A DNA stretch of 64,000 bases from Ktedonospora formicarum (GTDB lineage: Bacteria > Chloroflexota > Ktedonobacteria > Ktedonobacterales > Ktedonobacteraceae): contig NZ_BNJF01000002.1 in assembly GCF_016587355.1 (NCBI RefSeq), forward strand, positions 992,001-1,056,000. The letters run 5' to 3'. Positions 1-8,130 of the stretch are shown one piece after another. Every line of letters begins with the position of its first letter. The first letter of the stretch is position 1. Position numbers and translations under genes: made by a program. The notes under the pieces are model-generated. The model ran no database searches. It saw only the letters and a list, made by a program, of their open reading frames with translations, and was not told where the DNA came from.

Positions 1-476
1 GACATATATTTAACCTCGCGTGCAAAGGCGCATACTGTCCTTATGCCGTTAATATAAAGTGTTATTAATAGAAGTAATGGTGATGAGGGGCGCATCAGAA
101 GGTCTCAAGAAGGCAAAGGTCTGGTTTAATAGGTAATTGGTGTATGAAAGATTGCTTTGCACTGATGAGATTGTTTGCGAGGTGGTGTGGGTAGTAAAAT
201 GTTATCGAAAATCAGGTAACTAATAACAGGGTTTGTACACAGGAAGACCTCTCATGTTTAGAGAGTGATCTGTAAACCCCTCGCGGTAGGGATGCGCTGC
301 CACTTTAACTTTGTTGTTGTTTGCATGAATCGGCCTCCTCTCATTCATAAGAACGTGGTTATAGACAGACTGAGTATACCATATGCCTATAAATAGCACA
401 ACTCAGTGTTAAGAACTACGTATATGTGTTGAGAGAAGAAATTACGCTTTTATTGAGAGAATGAAGGAAATTATAA
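1..476. other. Non-coding left edge
   Basis: No reading frame with a plausible start and ribosome site is visible on either strand. The stretch holds only the leader of the gene at 477; an ACTGAG / CTCAGT inverted pair brackets an AT-rich part near 370-410. The 3' end of a gene lying to the left of the window cannot be excluded. Confidence 0.5.
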
Positions 477-1010
477 ATGCAATATGAAGATCCTAGAGAC
501 GCTCGAAGAGCGGCGCGCGATGCGCAAAGGGCCTCCCAGCGTTACTCACGAGACATGTGGCGAGCACAGCAACGTTATCGTCGTGGTAGGTCATGGGGTG
601 GACTCACCGTAGTTTTCTTTATCTTCTTCGGTATTTTTATGTTTTCACATAGTTGGACCTGGATCGTGGCGGGCTTTATTGTGCTCGCGATCTTTTCAGG
701 TGTCATGAGGCGTTCGAGTCAGAACTGGTGGGGCTCACAACAGTCCTATTATCAGCCGCCACAGAATCAGCAGCAGACTCCTTATAGAGCCTCTCAGGAG
801 GCAGAGCAGCCCTACTATCAGCCCTATGAGGGACCTAAGGATGTAGAGCAGCCCTATCAGCCTTATGAGCAGGGCTATCAGCCAACACCCAGTAAGAGCT
901 ATACAGAGGGAGGCTCACAGCGTCAGTACTCGTCCGTGGAATACCAGGAGCAGGAGTATGAGGGCCCTCAAACTGAATATCCTGAACAAATGCCGCCGAT
1001 GAAGCAATAA
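477..1010 (+). CDS. Small membrane protein with Gln/Tyr/Pro-rich tail
   Basis: A 177-residue protein of unknown function. It has a charged Arg/Ala/Gln-rich N-terminus (about residues 6-40), then two adjacent hydrophobic segments (about 42-58 and 60-76) and a long low-complexity C-terminal half rich in Gln, Tyr, Pro and Ser with repeated YYQP and YQPYE-like blocks. An AAGGA ribosome site lies about 10 bases before the ATG. The tail resembles the N-terminal tail of the DUF4097 protein at 60743-61831, so it may be a lineage-specific membrane-tethered disordered tail. The 3' end overlaps the converging gene at 968 by 43 bases. Seen: composition and membrane segments. Function cannot be assigned. 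Confidence 0.7.
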   Translation: MQYEDPRDARRAARDAQRASQRYSRDMWRAQQRYRRGRSWGGLTVVFFIFFGIFMFSHSWTWIVAGFIVLAIFSGVMRRSSQNWWGSQQSYYQPPQNQQQTPYRASQEAEQPYYQPYEGPKDVEQPYQPYEQGYQPTPSKSYTEGGSQRQYSSVEYQEQEYEGPQTEYPEQMPPMKQ

Positions 1011-1513
1011 GACCATGGCTGCTGCTGCATCTCTTTGATGTCCTGGTGGTCAACCTCTCGGTCAAGCATGGTTTTGTAGCGTATGAGTTCGGCTCTTGGC
1101 ATGACATCGACTTTAACCCCATAAAGTTCGAGCTCAACGGAGTGCGTAAAGTCAATATTCTGTGATTCCCAGCGCTGGTCAATGCGGTTGTAGAAGCGTG
1201 GATTGGTGCTGGTATCGCCGATCTCTATATAAATGTTCTGGTAGTCAAGTGCCAGGTAGACAAGGTCCCAGGAGTCACTACGATGTGGTAATGCCTGGCG
1301 TATAATATATGGCTGTAGCTCTGCGAGCGCTACCCGAACTTTCTCAGTGTCTAGAGGTGCGTATATATCTATGTCTACCAGAGGCCGTGTCGCTCCATAT
1401 TCTTTCGCCGCTAATCCCCCTACAATCTGGTACGGCACTTTATGCTGCTTAAGAATGCCTGTTATCCATTTAAGTGCCTGTCCGATCTTCTTTGGATCAT
1501 TTGTTATTTCCAA
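968..1513 (-). CDS. Nucleotidyltransferase-fold protein
   Basis: A 181-residue protein with the signature of the nucleotidyltransferase superfamily: a VGGLAAKEYG segment (residues 31-40) followed by the metal-binding pair D47 and D49 in VDIDIY. This pattern occurs in minimal nucleotidyltransferases and AbiEii-like or MazG-related proteins; the substrate is unknown. The start is TTG at 1513, chosen because AAGGAGG lies 9 bases upstream. The last residues run into the end of the oppositely oriented gene at 477-1010, so the C-terminus may be recently extended. No antitoxin-like partner is adjacent, so a toxin-antitoxin role is not supported. Confidence 0.75.
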   Translation of the reverse strand: MEITNDPKKIGQALKWITGILKQHKVPYQIVGGLAAKEYGATRPLVDIDIYAPLDTEKVRVALAELQPYIIRQALPHRSDSWDLVYLALDYQNIYIEIGDTSTNPRFYNRIDQRWESQNIDFTHSVELELYGVKVDVMPRAELIRYKTMLDREVDHQDIKEMQQQPWSYCFIGGICSGYSV

Positions 1514-1660
1514 ATTGATTTTCCTCCTTCAATATATCTTAATGCTATTTTAACATGGAAAATCATCATAAGCATGATAACCTGGAAGCACTTGCAACCG
1601 TAGAAACTCTATGGCAATGAATCGACGTATTAGCATGATATAGTTGAAAGGCGTTTAATA

Positions 1661-2434
1661 TTGTCTTCTTACCTCTTTAAAGATACTGAACTTGCGCGTC
1701 AACGATTACAGATACTCGCAGAGGTCTTCGCACTATCCACTTGCCACTTTCTTCAGAGTATTCAGAGTAAACCCCATTCTGTATTAGACCTGGGCTGTGG
1801 TCCTGGCTATACAACACATCTACTCGCGGAGCAGTTATCAGCCAACCATGTGTTTGGGCTGGATATCTCAGAATCCTTTATCGCGTATGCGCAACAAACT
1901 TCTACCAAGCGTGTCTCTTTTGCATGCCATGATATTACCTCTGTACCCTTTCCTGTCGCCAAGGTTGATCTTGTCTATTGCCGAATGCTTCTGACGCATC
2001 TCACAGAGGTGCCCGAAGTGATTGCGCGCTGGGCGACTCAATTGCGCTCTGGTGGTTTGCTGTGCCTGGAGGAAGTCGAGTGGATCGATGTGAGACAGCC
2101 AACCTTAAAGCGCTACCTACAGATTGTGGAGGAGATGCTTCGGCAACAGGCAAATCAGCTTTATATTGGCGTGTTCCTTGAGTCAATGCCTGTGCCTCCT
2201 ACTTTGAAATGTCATAGCAGTGGACTCTATCATCACTCGGTTACCACAAGAGATGCCGCGCGTATGTTTCTACCAAACCTGCGCACGTGGCGCGATAATT
2301 CCTATGTACGGTCGCATTATTCACTTGACGATATTAACCAGTTGGACCAGGAATTAAGTGTTCTTGCCGAAGGACCAGATATTATAGGGGAGATAGCATG
2401 GGGCATGCGCCAAATAACTTATGAAGCTGCATAA
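1661..2434 (+). CDS. Class I SAM-dependent methyltransferase
   Basis: A 257-residue Rossmann-fold methyltransferase. Motif I is VLDLGCGPGY (about residues 41-50), followed by an acidic GLDIS strand (motif II) and VDLVYCRMLLTHL (motif IV region), the pattern of Methyltransf_11/25 enzymes acting on small molecules or lipids. The start is TTG at 1661 after a GAAAG stretch. It lies about 130 bases before a flavoprotein and two lipid or glycan enzymes on the same strand, which suggests but does not prove a shared pathway. The methyl acceptor cannot be predicted. Confidence 0.85.
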   Translation: MSSYLFKDTELARQRLQILAEVFALSTCHFLQSIQSKPHSVLDLGCGPGYTTHLLAEQLSANHVFGLDISESFIAYAQQTSTKRVSFACHDITSVPFPVAKVDLVYCRMLLTHLTEVPEVIARWATQLRSGGLLCLEEVEWIDVRQPTLKRYLQIVEEMLRQQANQLYIGVFLESMPVPPTLKCHSSGLYHHSVTTRDAARMFLPNLRTWRDNSYVRSHYSLDDINQLDQELSVLAEGPDIIGEIAWGMRQITYEAA

Positions 2435-2445
2435 ACAATTCCGGG

Positions 2446-2487
2446 ATTGTTCACAACAATATTGATAAAAACAGAATTGTTCACAAC
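2446..2487 (+). promoter_or_regulatory. Direct repeat ATTGTTCACAAC, two copies
   Basis: Two identical 12-base copies, at 2446-2457 and 2476-2487, are 30 bases apart start to start, about three helical turns. They lie in the 131-base gap between the methyltransferase and the flavoprotein gene. The layout suits a regulator binding the same face of the DNA upstream of the flavoprotein operon. No regulator gene is adjacent, so the binder is unknown. Confidence 0.4.
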
Positions 2488-2565
2488 CGAGGACTATGCA
2501 TCGGATGAGTGTGTGATATGGGATACAATATATTTGTTTCCAGATTACATTGTCAGGAGGGCAGT

Positions 2566-3600
2566 ATGTCTTCGGTAGCGATTTTAGGCGCAGGTTGTAG
2601 TGGTCTGGCTGCGGCGCATATCCTGCGTGATAAAGGTTGGAGCGTGACTCTGTTTGAGCGAGAACATGAAGTTGGTGGACGAGCCACTACGCTCGCTCGC
2701 GAAGGCTTTAAGTACGATTATGGAGCACAATATATCAAGCGTGGCTCGCCTGAGAGCGTCGCCTGGATTACTGAGCGTTTTCGTGCTTCCGATTTGCTTG
2801 ATATCGTAAAGCCAGTGTGGACATTTGATGGAAAAGGGAGCATTCAGGAAGGCGATTCAGCGCAAAACGCGGAAGAGAAGTGGAACTATCGCTCAGGTCT
2901 AGTGATGCTAACGAAGCGAATGGCAGAGAGCCTGGATGTGCATCTCTCAACTCCTATTGAGCTTGCGCGTCATGATGAGCATGGCTGGAACCTTGTAGGC
3001 GAGCAGGGGCAGAATATTGGTACCTTTGATCGTCTCTTGTTGACTCTCCCTCTTCCTCAGGTCTGTGAGTTTTTGGGCAAGAGCCATTTTGAGCCGGAGG
3101 TGTGTGGGGCGGTGAGAACGGTACTGGGAACGTCAATGTATCGTCCTCTGCTCTCGATTATGTTGGGCTATCGTCCCACGCCGCGCACGCGTCCATATTA
3201 TGCGTTGGTGAATAGCGATAAACGGCACGCTATCTCATGGCTCGCCTGGGAGCATGAGAAGTCGCTTGAGCGAGTTCCTGAGGGGGCGGGATTGCTGATC
3301 GCGCAGATGGCGCCGGCGTATAGTGCCGAAGCCTGGGGACGCGCTGACGCGAAACTGATCGATGATTGTACCGGGCGTGTCTCGCGTTTACTGGACGAAG
3401 ATCTGTCCTCACCTTATTTTAGCGACGTCCAGCGCTGGCAATTTGCTCTTCCATCTGTTCTGGTCGATGACGCACCATTGCTTGATCTGACTCTTCCTCT
3501 AGGTTTAGCGCTATGCGGAGACGGCTTTGTGGGTGGACGCGTTCACCTGGCGTTGGAGCATGGTATGCGGGTAGCGCGACGTATGGCTGATGAGGCGTAG
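2566..3600 (+). CDS. FAD-dependent amine-oxidase-like oxidoreductase
   Basis: A 344-residue flavoprotein of the renalase/amine oxidase type. The N-terminus carries the dinucleotide-binding GAGCSGLAAA motif (residues 7-16), an acidic strand end in LFERE and the GGRAT motif typical of amine oxidases and phytoene-desaturase relatives. The C-terminal LALCGDGFVGGRV block matches the second FAD-contacting region. The ATG at 2566 is chosen over upstream starts because AGGAGG precedes it by 5 bases and the Rossmann strand begins immediately after. It may form an operon with the glycosyltransferase 127 bases downstream. The substrate is unknown. Confidence 0.85.
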   Translation: MSSVAILGAGCSGLAAAHILRDKGWSVTLFEREHEVGGRATTLAREGFKYDYGAQYIKRGSPESVAWITERFRASDLLDIVKPVWTFDGKGSIQEGDSAQNAEEKWNYRSGLVMLTKRMAESLDVHLSTPIELARHDEHGWNLVGEQGQNIGTFDRLLLTLPLPQVCEFLGKSHFEPEVCGAVRTVLGTSMYRPLLSIMLGYRPTPRTRPYYALVNSDKRHAISWLAWEHEKSLERVPEGAGLLIAQMAPAYSAEAWGRADAKLIDDCTGRVSRLLDEDLSSPYFSDVQRWQFALPSVLVDDAPLLDLTLPLGLALCGDGFVGGRVHLALEHGMRVARRMADEA

Positions 3601-3727
3601 CGATGTATGGAATGCTAGATAGAAGTCGATACTGAGCTTTATCCAGGTCTCACATTATCTGGCTAGCCTTGAAATGGCTTTGCCCTGTTTTGGGGTGCGC
3701 TGGCGTCGTAGGGTGAGGAGAGTGCAA

Positions 3728-4885
3728 ATGAAAGCATATTTATGGAAACTGTTGATTTGTGCGCAGACTCTACTTGCTCTGCGCGTCATCTTGCGTCTGT
3801 TGTATACCTCGAAAGGTGTACGTATTGAGAGCCAGGATGCTGAGCATGCAGTAGATGAATGTGTAACAATACTGGTACCTGTCCTAAACGAATATAAACG
3901 CCTGACTTTTTGCCTGGAGGGTTTACTGGCGCAGGGGCGCGAGGTCGCAGAGATCATAGTCATCGATGGTGGTTCGATTGATGGTACGCGTGAGCTTGTC
4001 GCCAGCTTCGCGCACCGTGATGTTCGTTTGCGTCTGGTAGATGCCAGCCCTATTCCCTCTGGCTGGAATGGGAAGGTTTGGGGCCTACAAGTAGGTTGGC
4101 AGGCGATTTGGGACCAACCTGACTGGGTGTTGACTATCGATGCCGATGTGCGACCTCGACCCCTGCTTGTTAGCTCCATGCTTGGTTTTGCCCGTAAAGA
4201 ACATCTGGATGCGCTAAGTGTAGCAACGCGGCAGGAGCTAGGTAGTGCGGGTGAGGGCTTGCTCCACCCCAGCCTGTTGACGACACTGGTGTATCGCTTT
4301 GGAGCGCCCGGCAGGTGTTTTCGGGACGTCGATGAGGTGCAGGCTAATGGTCAATGTTTCCTCTTTAGACGAGAGGTGCTGGAAGTAAGTGATGGTTTTA
4401 GTGTAAATGAGACATGCCATTCACTGAGCGAGGATGTTACTCTTGCGCGACTTATGGTTCGGGCAGGACATGCCATAGGCTTCTATGAGACGGATGATCT
4501 GGTATCTGTACGTATGTATGACGACTGGCGCGAGATGTGGAAGAACTGGACGCGCTCACTTTCTCTCTCTGATCATCAGTCTCCACAGCAGAGCCTGCTA
4601 AGCTGGCTGGAGGTCACATTAGTGCAGGCGCTACCTCTGCCTCTGCTCATCACTCTGCTCCTGGTGCGCGTCCGCTCTCGGCTTGCCCTGGCGTTGAATG
4701 GAATACTGGCTGCGATGCGTCTGGGTGTCCTTATTGGGACTGCGCGTGCCTATCCATTACGTCCCTGGTCCTACTGGTTCTCGCCCTTATGTGATCTACC
4801 AGTAGCGTTCCAACTTGCTCGGATGGCTCTGCGCCGTGAACATATCTGGCGGGGACGCAAGGTAGTACGAAAGGGCTCGGTATGA
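3728..4885 (+). CDS. Membrane glycosyltransferase, family 2
   Basis: A 385-residue GT2 enzyme. It has an N-terminal membrane segment (about residues 4-26), a GT-A domain with VPVLNE, the nucleotide-binding IDGGSIDGT, the metal-binding DAD motif in TIDADVRP and an SEDV catalytic-acid region, then two or three C-terminal membrane segments and a basic HIWRGRKV end. This architecture is shared by CrtQ- and HpnB-like enzymes that glycosylate carotenoids or other lipids. GAGGAG precedes the ATG at 3728. Its stop overlaps the start of the acyltransferase by four bases (ATGA), so the two are translationally coupled. A lipid or carotenoid acceptor is inferred from the coupling only. Confidence 0.85.
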   Translation: MKAYLWKLLICAQTLLALRVILRLLYTSKGVRIESQDAEHAVDECVTILVPVLNEYKRLTFCLEGLLAQGREVAEIIVIDGGSIDGTRELVASFAHRDVRLRLVDASPIPSGWNGKVWGLQVGWQAIWDQPDWVLTIDADVRPRPLLVSSMLGFARKEHLDALSVATRQELGSAGEGLLHPSLLTTLVYRFGAPGRCFRDVDEVQANGQCFLFRREVLEVSDGFSVNETCHSLSEDVTLARLMVRAGHAIGFYETDDLVSVRMYDDWREMWKNWTRSLSLSDHQSPQQSLLSWLEVTLVQALPLPLLITLLLVRVRSRLALALNGILAAMRLGVLIGTARAYPLRPWSYWFSPLCDLPVAFQLARMALRREHIWRGRKVVRKGSV

Positions 4886-5708
4886 AGTCACAGTGGTGGC
4901 CCTTAGCACGCTCACCCAGGTGTGGTATTATGCTCGGTGTGCTTCCCCGAATGCGGATATGGCAAGCATCGTGGGGAGAGAAGCGTGCTGCCTGGATCGC
5001 AAATAGTATTCGCGCTATTTCGCATCGTGTTGTTAAAATAGGTGCCTTGCTCATTGTAAGTCTGGGTGTATACGTTCGGGTTGAGGGGCTTGACCATGTG
5101 CCAGCACATGGTCCTCTGCTTATCGTAGCCCGGCACTATCATCATCTCTATGATGGTAGTATTTTGCTGCGTACCCTGAGTCGTCGCCTGCGTATCTTTG
5201 TCGCGCTGGATTGGGTTGGGAGCCGATGGCAGCGCATGTTAATAGAGCAAGCTTGTGCCGCATTGACATGGCCTGTGATCCTGCGTGGCGAGCGCTTACG
5301 ACGTCGGGATGCTGTTCTTCAGTATAAAGCTGATGAAGTGAGGAGTTATCTCAGGCGCGCCATGCAAAATTCAGTAATGTTGCTATGCCAACAGGAGGCG
5401 TTGCTTATCTTCCCCGAGGCCTATCCTAATATCGATCCGAGCCAAATGCAAAAGCTAATGGAGAGGGCTTTCTTCCCTTCCACACAGGTTTTGCGCGTCT
5501 GATTGAACTGGCTGAGCGAGATAAGCAGACACGTGTTGCGGTTATCCCCGCTGGTTTTTTTTACAAACGAGGAAGGAGACGCTGGCATGTGACGATGCGT
5601 TTTGGCGTGCTGCTCTACCGATCTGAGTATGAGAGCGCTGCCTCGCTAGTTCAGGCTATCGAACAACAGGTTCGTACACTCTCACAAGCACCATCAAAGC
5701 CAATCTAA
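4882..5708 (+). pseudogene. PlsC-type acyltransferase, frameshifted
   Basis: This is a 1-acylglycerol-phosphate acyltransferase-like protein in two frames. The first part (4882-5502) has a hydrophobic segment, the catalytic HYHHLYD block and the acceptor-binding FPEAYPN motif, but ends early at TGA. The expected continuation EGFLPFHTGFARLIELAERD and the rest of the domain run in another frame from about 5466 to the TAA at 5708. Removing one GA from the GAGAGGG run near 5461-5467 would restore a protein of about 274 residues. Family members normally continue through this PFxxGFA motif, so the break is a true lesion or a sequencing error. The gene is coupled by ATGA to the glycosyltransferase; together they suggest an acylated glycolipid or carotenoid glycoside. 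Confidence 0.8.
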
Positions 5709-5733
5709 ATGTAGGTGCAGAGCTTCAGCCTGC
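5709..5733 (+). repeat. Dispersed 25-bp REP-like element, copy 1
   Basis: It starts ATGTAGGTGCAG and ends AGCCTGC, beginning directly after the acyltransferase stop codon. Related copies occur at 12997, 17684 and 59072, with a half copy at 44911. It is an imperfect inverted repeat (GGYGCAG against the reverse of CTGC). Confidence 0.6.
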
Positions 5734-5796
5734 CCTGTCTCCTTCCCACTTATGCATCTGTCTCTTGTGGAGGACTGAAGGATAGAGTTGTGAATT

Positions 5797-5835
5797 TGGC
5801 GCTCACCTTTAGCGGGCGCCAGCACTTATTTTTTT
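5797..5835 (+). terminator. Rho-independent terminator of the glycosyltransferase/acyltransferase unit
   Basis: TGGCGC at 5797-5802 pairs with GCGCCA at 5816-5821 and is followed by TTATTTTTTTT. The T-run overlaps the last codons of the converging gene at 5826. Confidence 0.65.
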
Positions 5836-6671
5836 TGTGTAAGTGGGTGAAACCTGACTTCCTGTGACTCGTAGAAGTGCTCGATAGATTGTGACAATTC
5901 CTGACGCAGCATAAAGTTACTGCGGTGCCATTGGTTATCGATGAGTAGGGACGGAGTGGTCAGGTCCTTACGCATCGAGAGCAGTTTGAGTACCATTTCA
6001 GGTCCATCGATTTTGAAGGCGGGGAGCTGATAGGTCGCTACAATTTTGGATTGATCCTTCCAGATGTTTGTAATGATTTTACTGATATCGGGAAAGTTGA
6101 AGCGCTGTTGCATGGGAATGTGCTGCCGGGCGCGGTGCCAGGAGATGTTTACGCGTGGCGCGCCAGTTAGAAGTCGCATTAGAAGCTGAGAGCTCAGGTC
6201 CAGGTTACGCCAGAGTGCCTGAATATGCAAGATTGAAAACATACTGGCATCCTGGTATTCGCCACTATTGGGATCGCTCAGATTGGTTTGCATTTCTTGC
6301 TCAGTCGCGTTTAGGCGTATAAGGGAGAGATGGTAATTATACAGGGTGGATTTTAATTGCAAGAGCATTTGCGTGAACGGGCGAAAGACGCTCTCAAATG
6401 GTGTTTCGGATGATACCTTGGCGAAGATGACTGGCTCAGTATATGCGACATCATACATTTCAATGGGTGTAACCTTATCAGGGAGATGTGATTGCTCCTC
6501 GCAGATAGCCGCACTTGCTACAGATCCCATCAGCAGGGGGATTCCAGCATTGAGCATTTCTGCTCCCTCATAGATGCAAAGCGTGCTCGCGCATGCCAGG
6601 CGTGCGCTCAACTCCGCGTATGTGCTACTACAGTCTTGTAATCTTTGTTTTAGTGTGGAATTGAACTGCAT
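5826..6671 (-). CDS. Conserved-looking hypothetical protein
   Basis: A 281-residue soluble protein with no motif I recognise. It is mainly helical by composition, has no signal peptide or membrane span, and contains scattered Cys near the N-terminus (in SARLACASTLCIYEG). The ATG at 6671 is chosen because GAGAGG lies 5 bases upstream; an in-frame GTG 33 bases earlier has no ribosome site. It faces the transglutaminase-like gene divergently and converges on the acyltransferase. Its last two Lys codons lie inside the T-run of the opposing terminator. Confidence 0.65.
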   Translation of the reverse strand: MQFNSTLKQRLQDCSSTYAELSARLACASTLCIYEGAEMLNAGIPLLMGSVASAAICEEQSHLPDKVTPIEMYDVAYTEPVIFAKVSSETPFESVFRPFTQMLLQLKSTLYNYHLSLIRLNATEQEMQTNLSDPNSGEYQDASMFSILHIQALWRNLDLSSQLLMRLLTGAPRVNISWHRARQHIPMQQRFNFPDISKIITNIWKDQSKIVATYQLPAFKIDGPEMVLKLLSMRKDLTTPSLLIDNQWHRSNFMLRQELSQSIEHFYESQEVRFHPLTQKK

Positions 6672-6806
6672 ATATGCCTCTCGATATTCGTATGTCGTGA
6701 ACACTTGCCAGAAGAGCAGAATCTAGGGTTACAGTTAGAATATATAAGGCGAGCCAAGGTGAGGCGTAATCTAGTAGTCAGGAATTGAAAGGATATTGGT
6801 GAGTTT

Positions 6807-7415
6807 ATGCAACTAGTTTGTGAATCAACGCGCATAGAAGATTATTTGGATGAAGACGAAGTTGTTGACTATTCCCATCCTCTCATTCAGGCGGAAGTGC
6901 GAGACCTGAGTGCGGGGACTGAGTCAGAGATAGAGCGTATACATAGGACATTCGAGTTCGTTCGCGATATGATTACCCATTCATGGGATGCCCAGAATCC
7001 GCGCGTCACTTGCAATGCTTCAGAGGTCCTTGAGCATAGAACTGGCATATGTTATGCCAAGTCTCATCTGCTAGCCGCCTTGTTACGTGCTCAAGGCATC
7101 CCAGTTGGTATCTGCTATCAAAGATTGACTCTGGGTGAGACGCCGGAGAGCGGCTACGCGCTCCATGCGCTCAATGCTGCCTATATTTCCTCTTTAAATC
7201 GCTGGGTGAGAATTGATGCCAGGGGCAATAAGCCAGGCGTACAGGCGGAGTTCTCCCTGGACCAGGAATGCCTGGCTTTTATAGTGCGTCCTGAACTCGA
7301 TGAAATCGATTATCCGACTATTTTTGCTCATCCGCAATCTGTGGTTGTCGATGTGCTTCGGCGGTATAGAAACAGCCTGACCATGTATCAATTTGCTTTA
7401 CCTGAAAGGCTATAG
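6807..7415 (+). CDS. Transglutaminase-like cysteine protease-fold protein
   Basis: A 202-residue protein with the transglutaminase-core catalytic triad visible: C82 in TGICYAKSH, H120 in YALHALNAAY and D137 in RIDARGN. Bacterial members of this family are usually peptidases or amidases. There is no signal peptide, so it probably acts in the cytoplasm. A GGTGAG stretch sits just before the ATG at 6807. It stands alone; the next gene downstream begins about 130 bases later. Confidence 0.85.
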   Translation: MQLVCESTRIEDYLDEDEVVDYSHPLIQAEVRDLSAGTESEIERIHRTFEFVRDMITHSWDAQNPRVTCNASEVLEHRTGICYAKSHLLAALLRAQGIPVGICYQRLTLGETPESGYALHALNAAYISSLNRWVRIDARGNKPGVQAEFSLDQECLAFIVRPELDEIDYPTIFAHPQSVVVDVLRRYRNSLTMYQFALPERL

Positions 7416-7543
7416 CTCCAGGCTATAGTTGGCAGGATTTGCAATTTTGGTGCCACTGTGCTACATTCCGGTACCATAGGACATTGTAGGCATCCAGGGA
7501 AGAATCTCTCTTCTGGACATAATGGGAAGCGAGTTGCAGCAAT

Positions 7544-8092
7544 TTGAAGAGCCTGCGTGGTAAATGGTGGCAATTAGTTGTCAGTCTGTGTATTCTGGCC
7601 GTCATGGTTACTATTCTCGGCTGGGTGCTCTATATGCCCTGGAGTCGAACTCAGCAGGCCATGATAACTGGCAATGTAACACCTGGACCGTGGATTAGCG
7701 GCCTCCCAACTCCAACGCCAACCACGCGTACGACGCCTACCCCTACCCCTTCAGTTACCACCATTCCTAATATGCCCATTAAGGTCTATTGTGAAGTGAC
7801 CCGCGTCGAGGCAATTGATCGCCGTCCCCAGTATGACAATACAGACTACTTTATTTATGCTACTCTGCTAACGCAGCAGAGTGGTCTGCTTTACACGCGT
7901 ACCAAGCAGGTCATTCGCTTTCAGTGGGTTCCTGGGACAACTCCTATCGCTCTTGGTAACACTGGCGACCTGCGTCCAGGTGCGATTCTTCAGTTGGAAG
8001 GCGAGATGACACCCGCGCTCCTCATACATGCCGATCAGATCGTTGTGCTTTCCGGGCATGTTACTGTTGTGGAACCAACGCCCATACCTTGA
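7544..8092 (+). CDS. Membrane-anchored protein with Thr/Pro linker
   Basis: A 182-residue protein with a single N-terminal membrane anchor (about residues 10-30), an extracytoplasmic TPTPT-rich linker (about 52-75) and a globular C-terminal domain of about 105 residues rich in beta-prone segments. The start is TTG at 7544. The Thr/Pro linker suggests a surface-exposed domain on a stalk. It is followed closely by the serine hydrolase, whose likely start is 38 bases after this stop. Function unknown. Confidence 0.65.
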   Translation: MKSLRGKWWQLVVSLCILAVMVTILGWVLYMPWSRTQQAMITGNVTPGPWISGLPTPTPTTRTTPTPTPSVTTIPNMPIKVYCEVTRVEAIDRRPQYDNTDYFIYATLLTQQSGLLYTRTKQVIRFQWVPGTTPIALGNTGDLRPGAILQLEGEMTPALLIHADQIVVLSGHVTVVEPTPIP

Positions 8093-8130
8093 GCCGATGC
8101 AATCTTATTTCAAGTAAGGAGAGCTTTGCG

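Noticed and set aside
968..1513. Toxin-antitoxin system based on the nucleotidyltransferase
   Set aside because: No partner gene in the right place or orientation.
3655..4179. A 174-codon minus-strand frame over the glycosyltransferase
   Set aside because: Antisense shadow of a GT2 gene with catalytic motifs; its Arg/Ser-rich composition is typical of a shadow frame.
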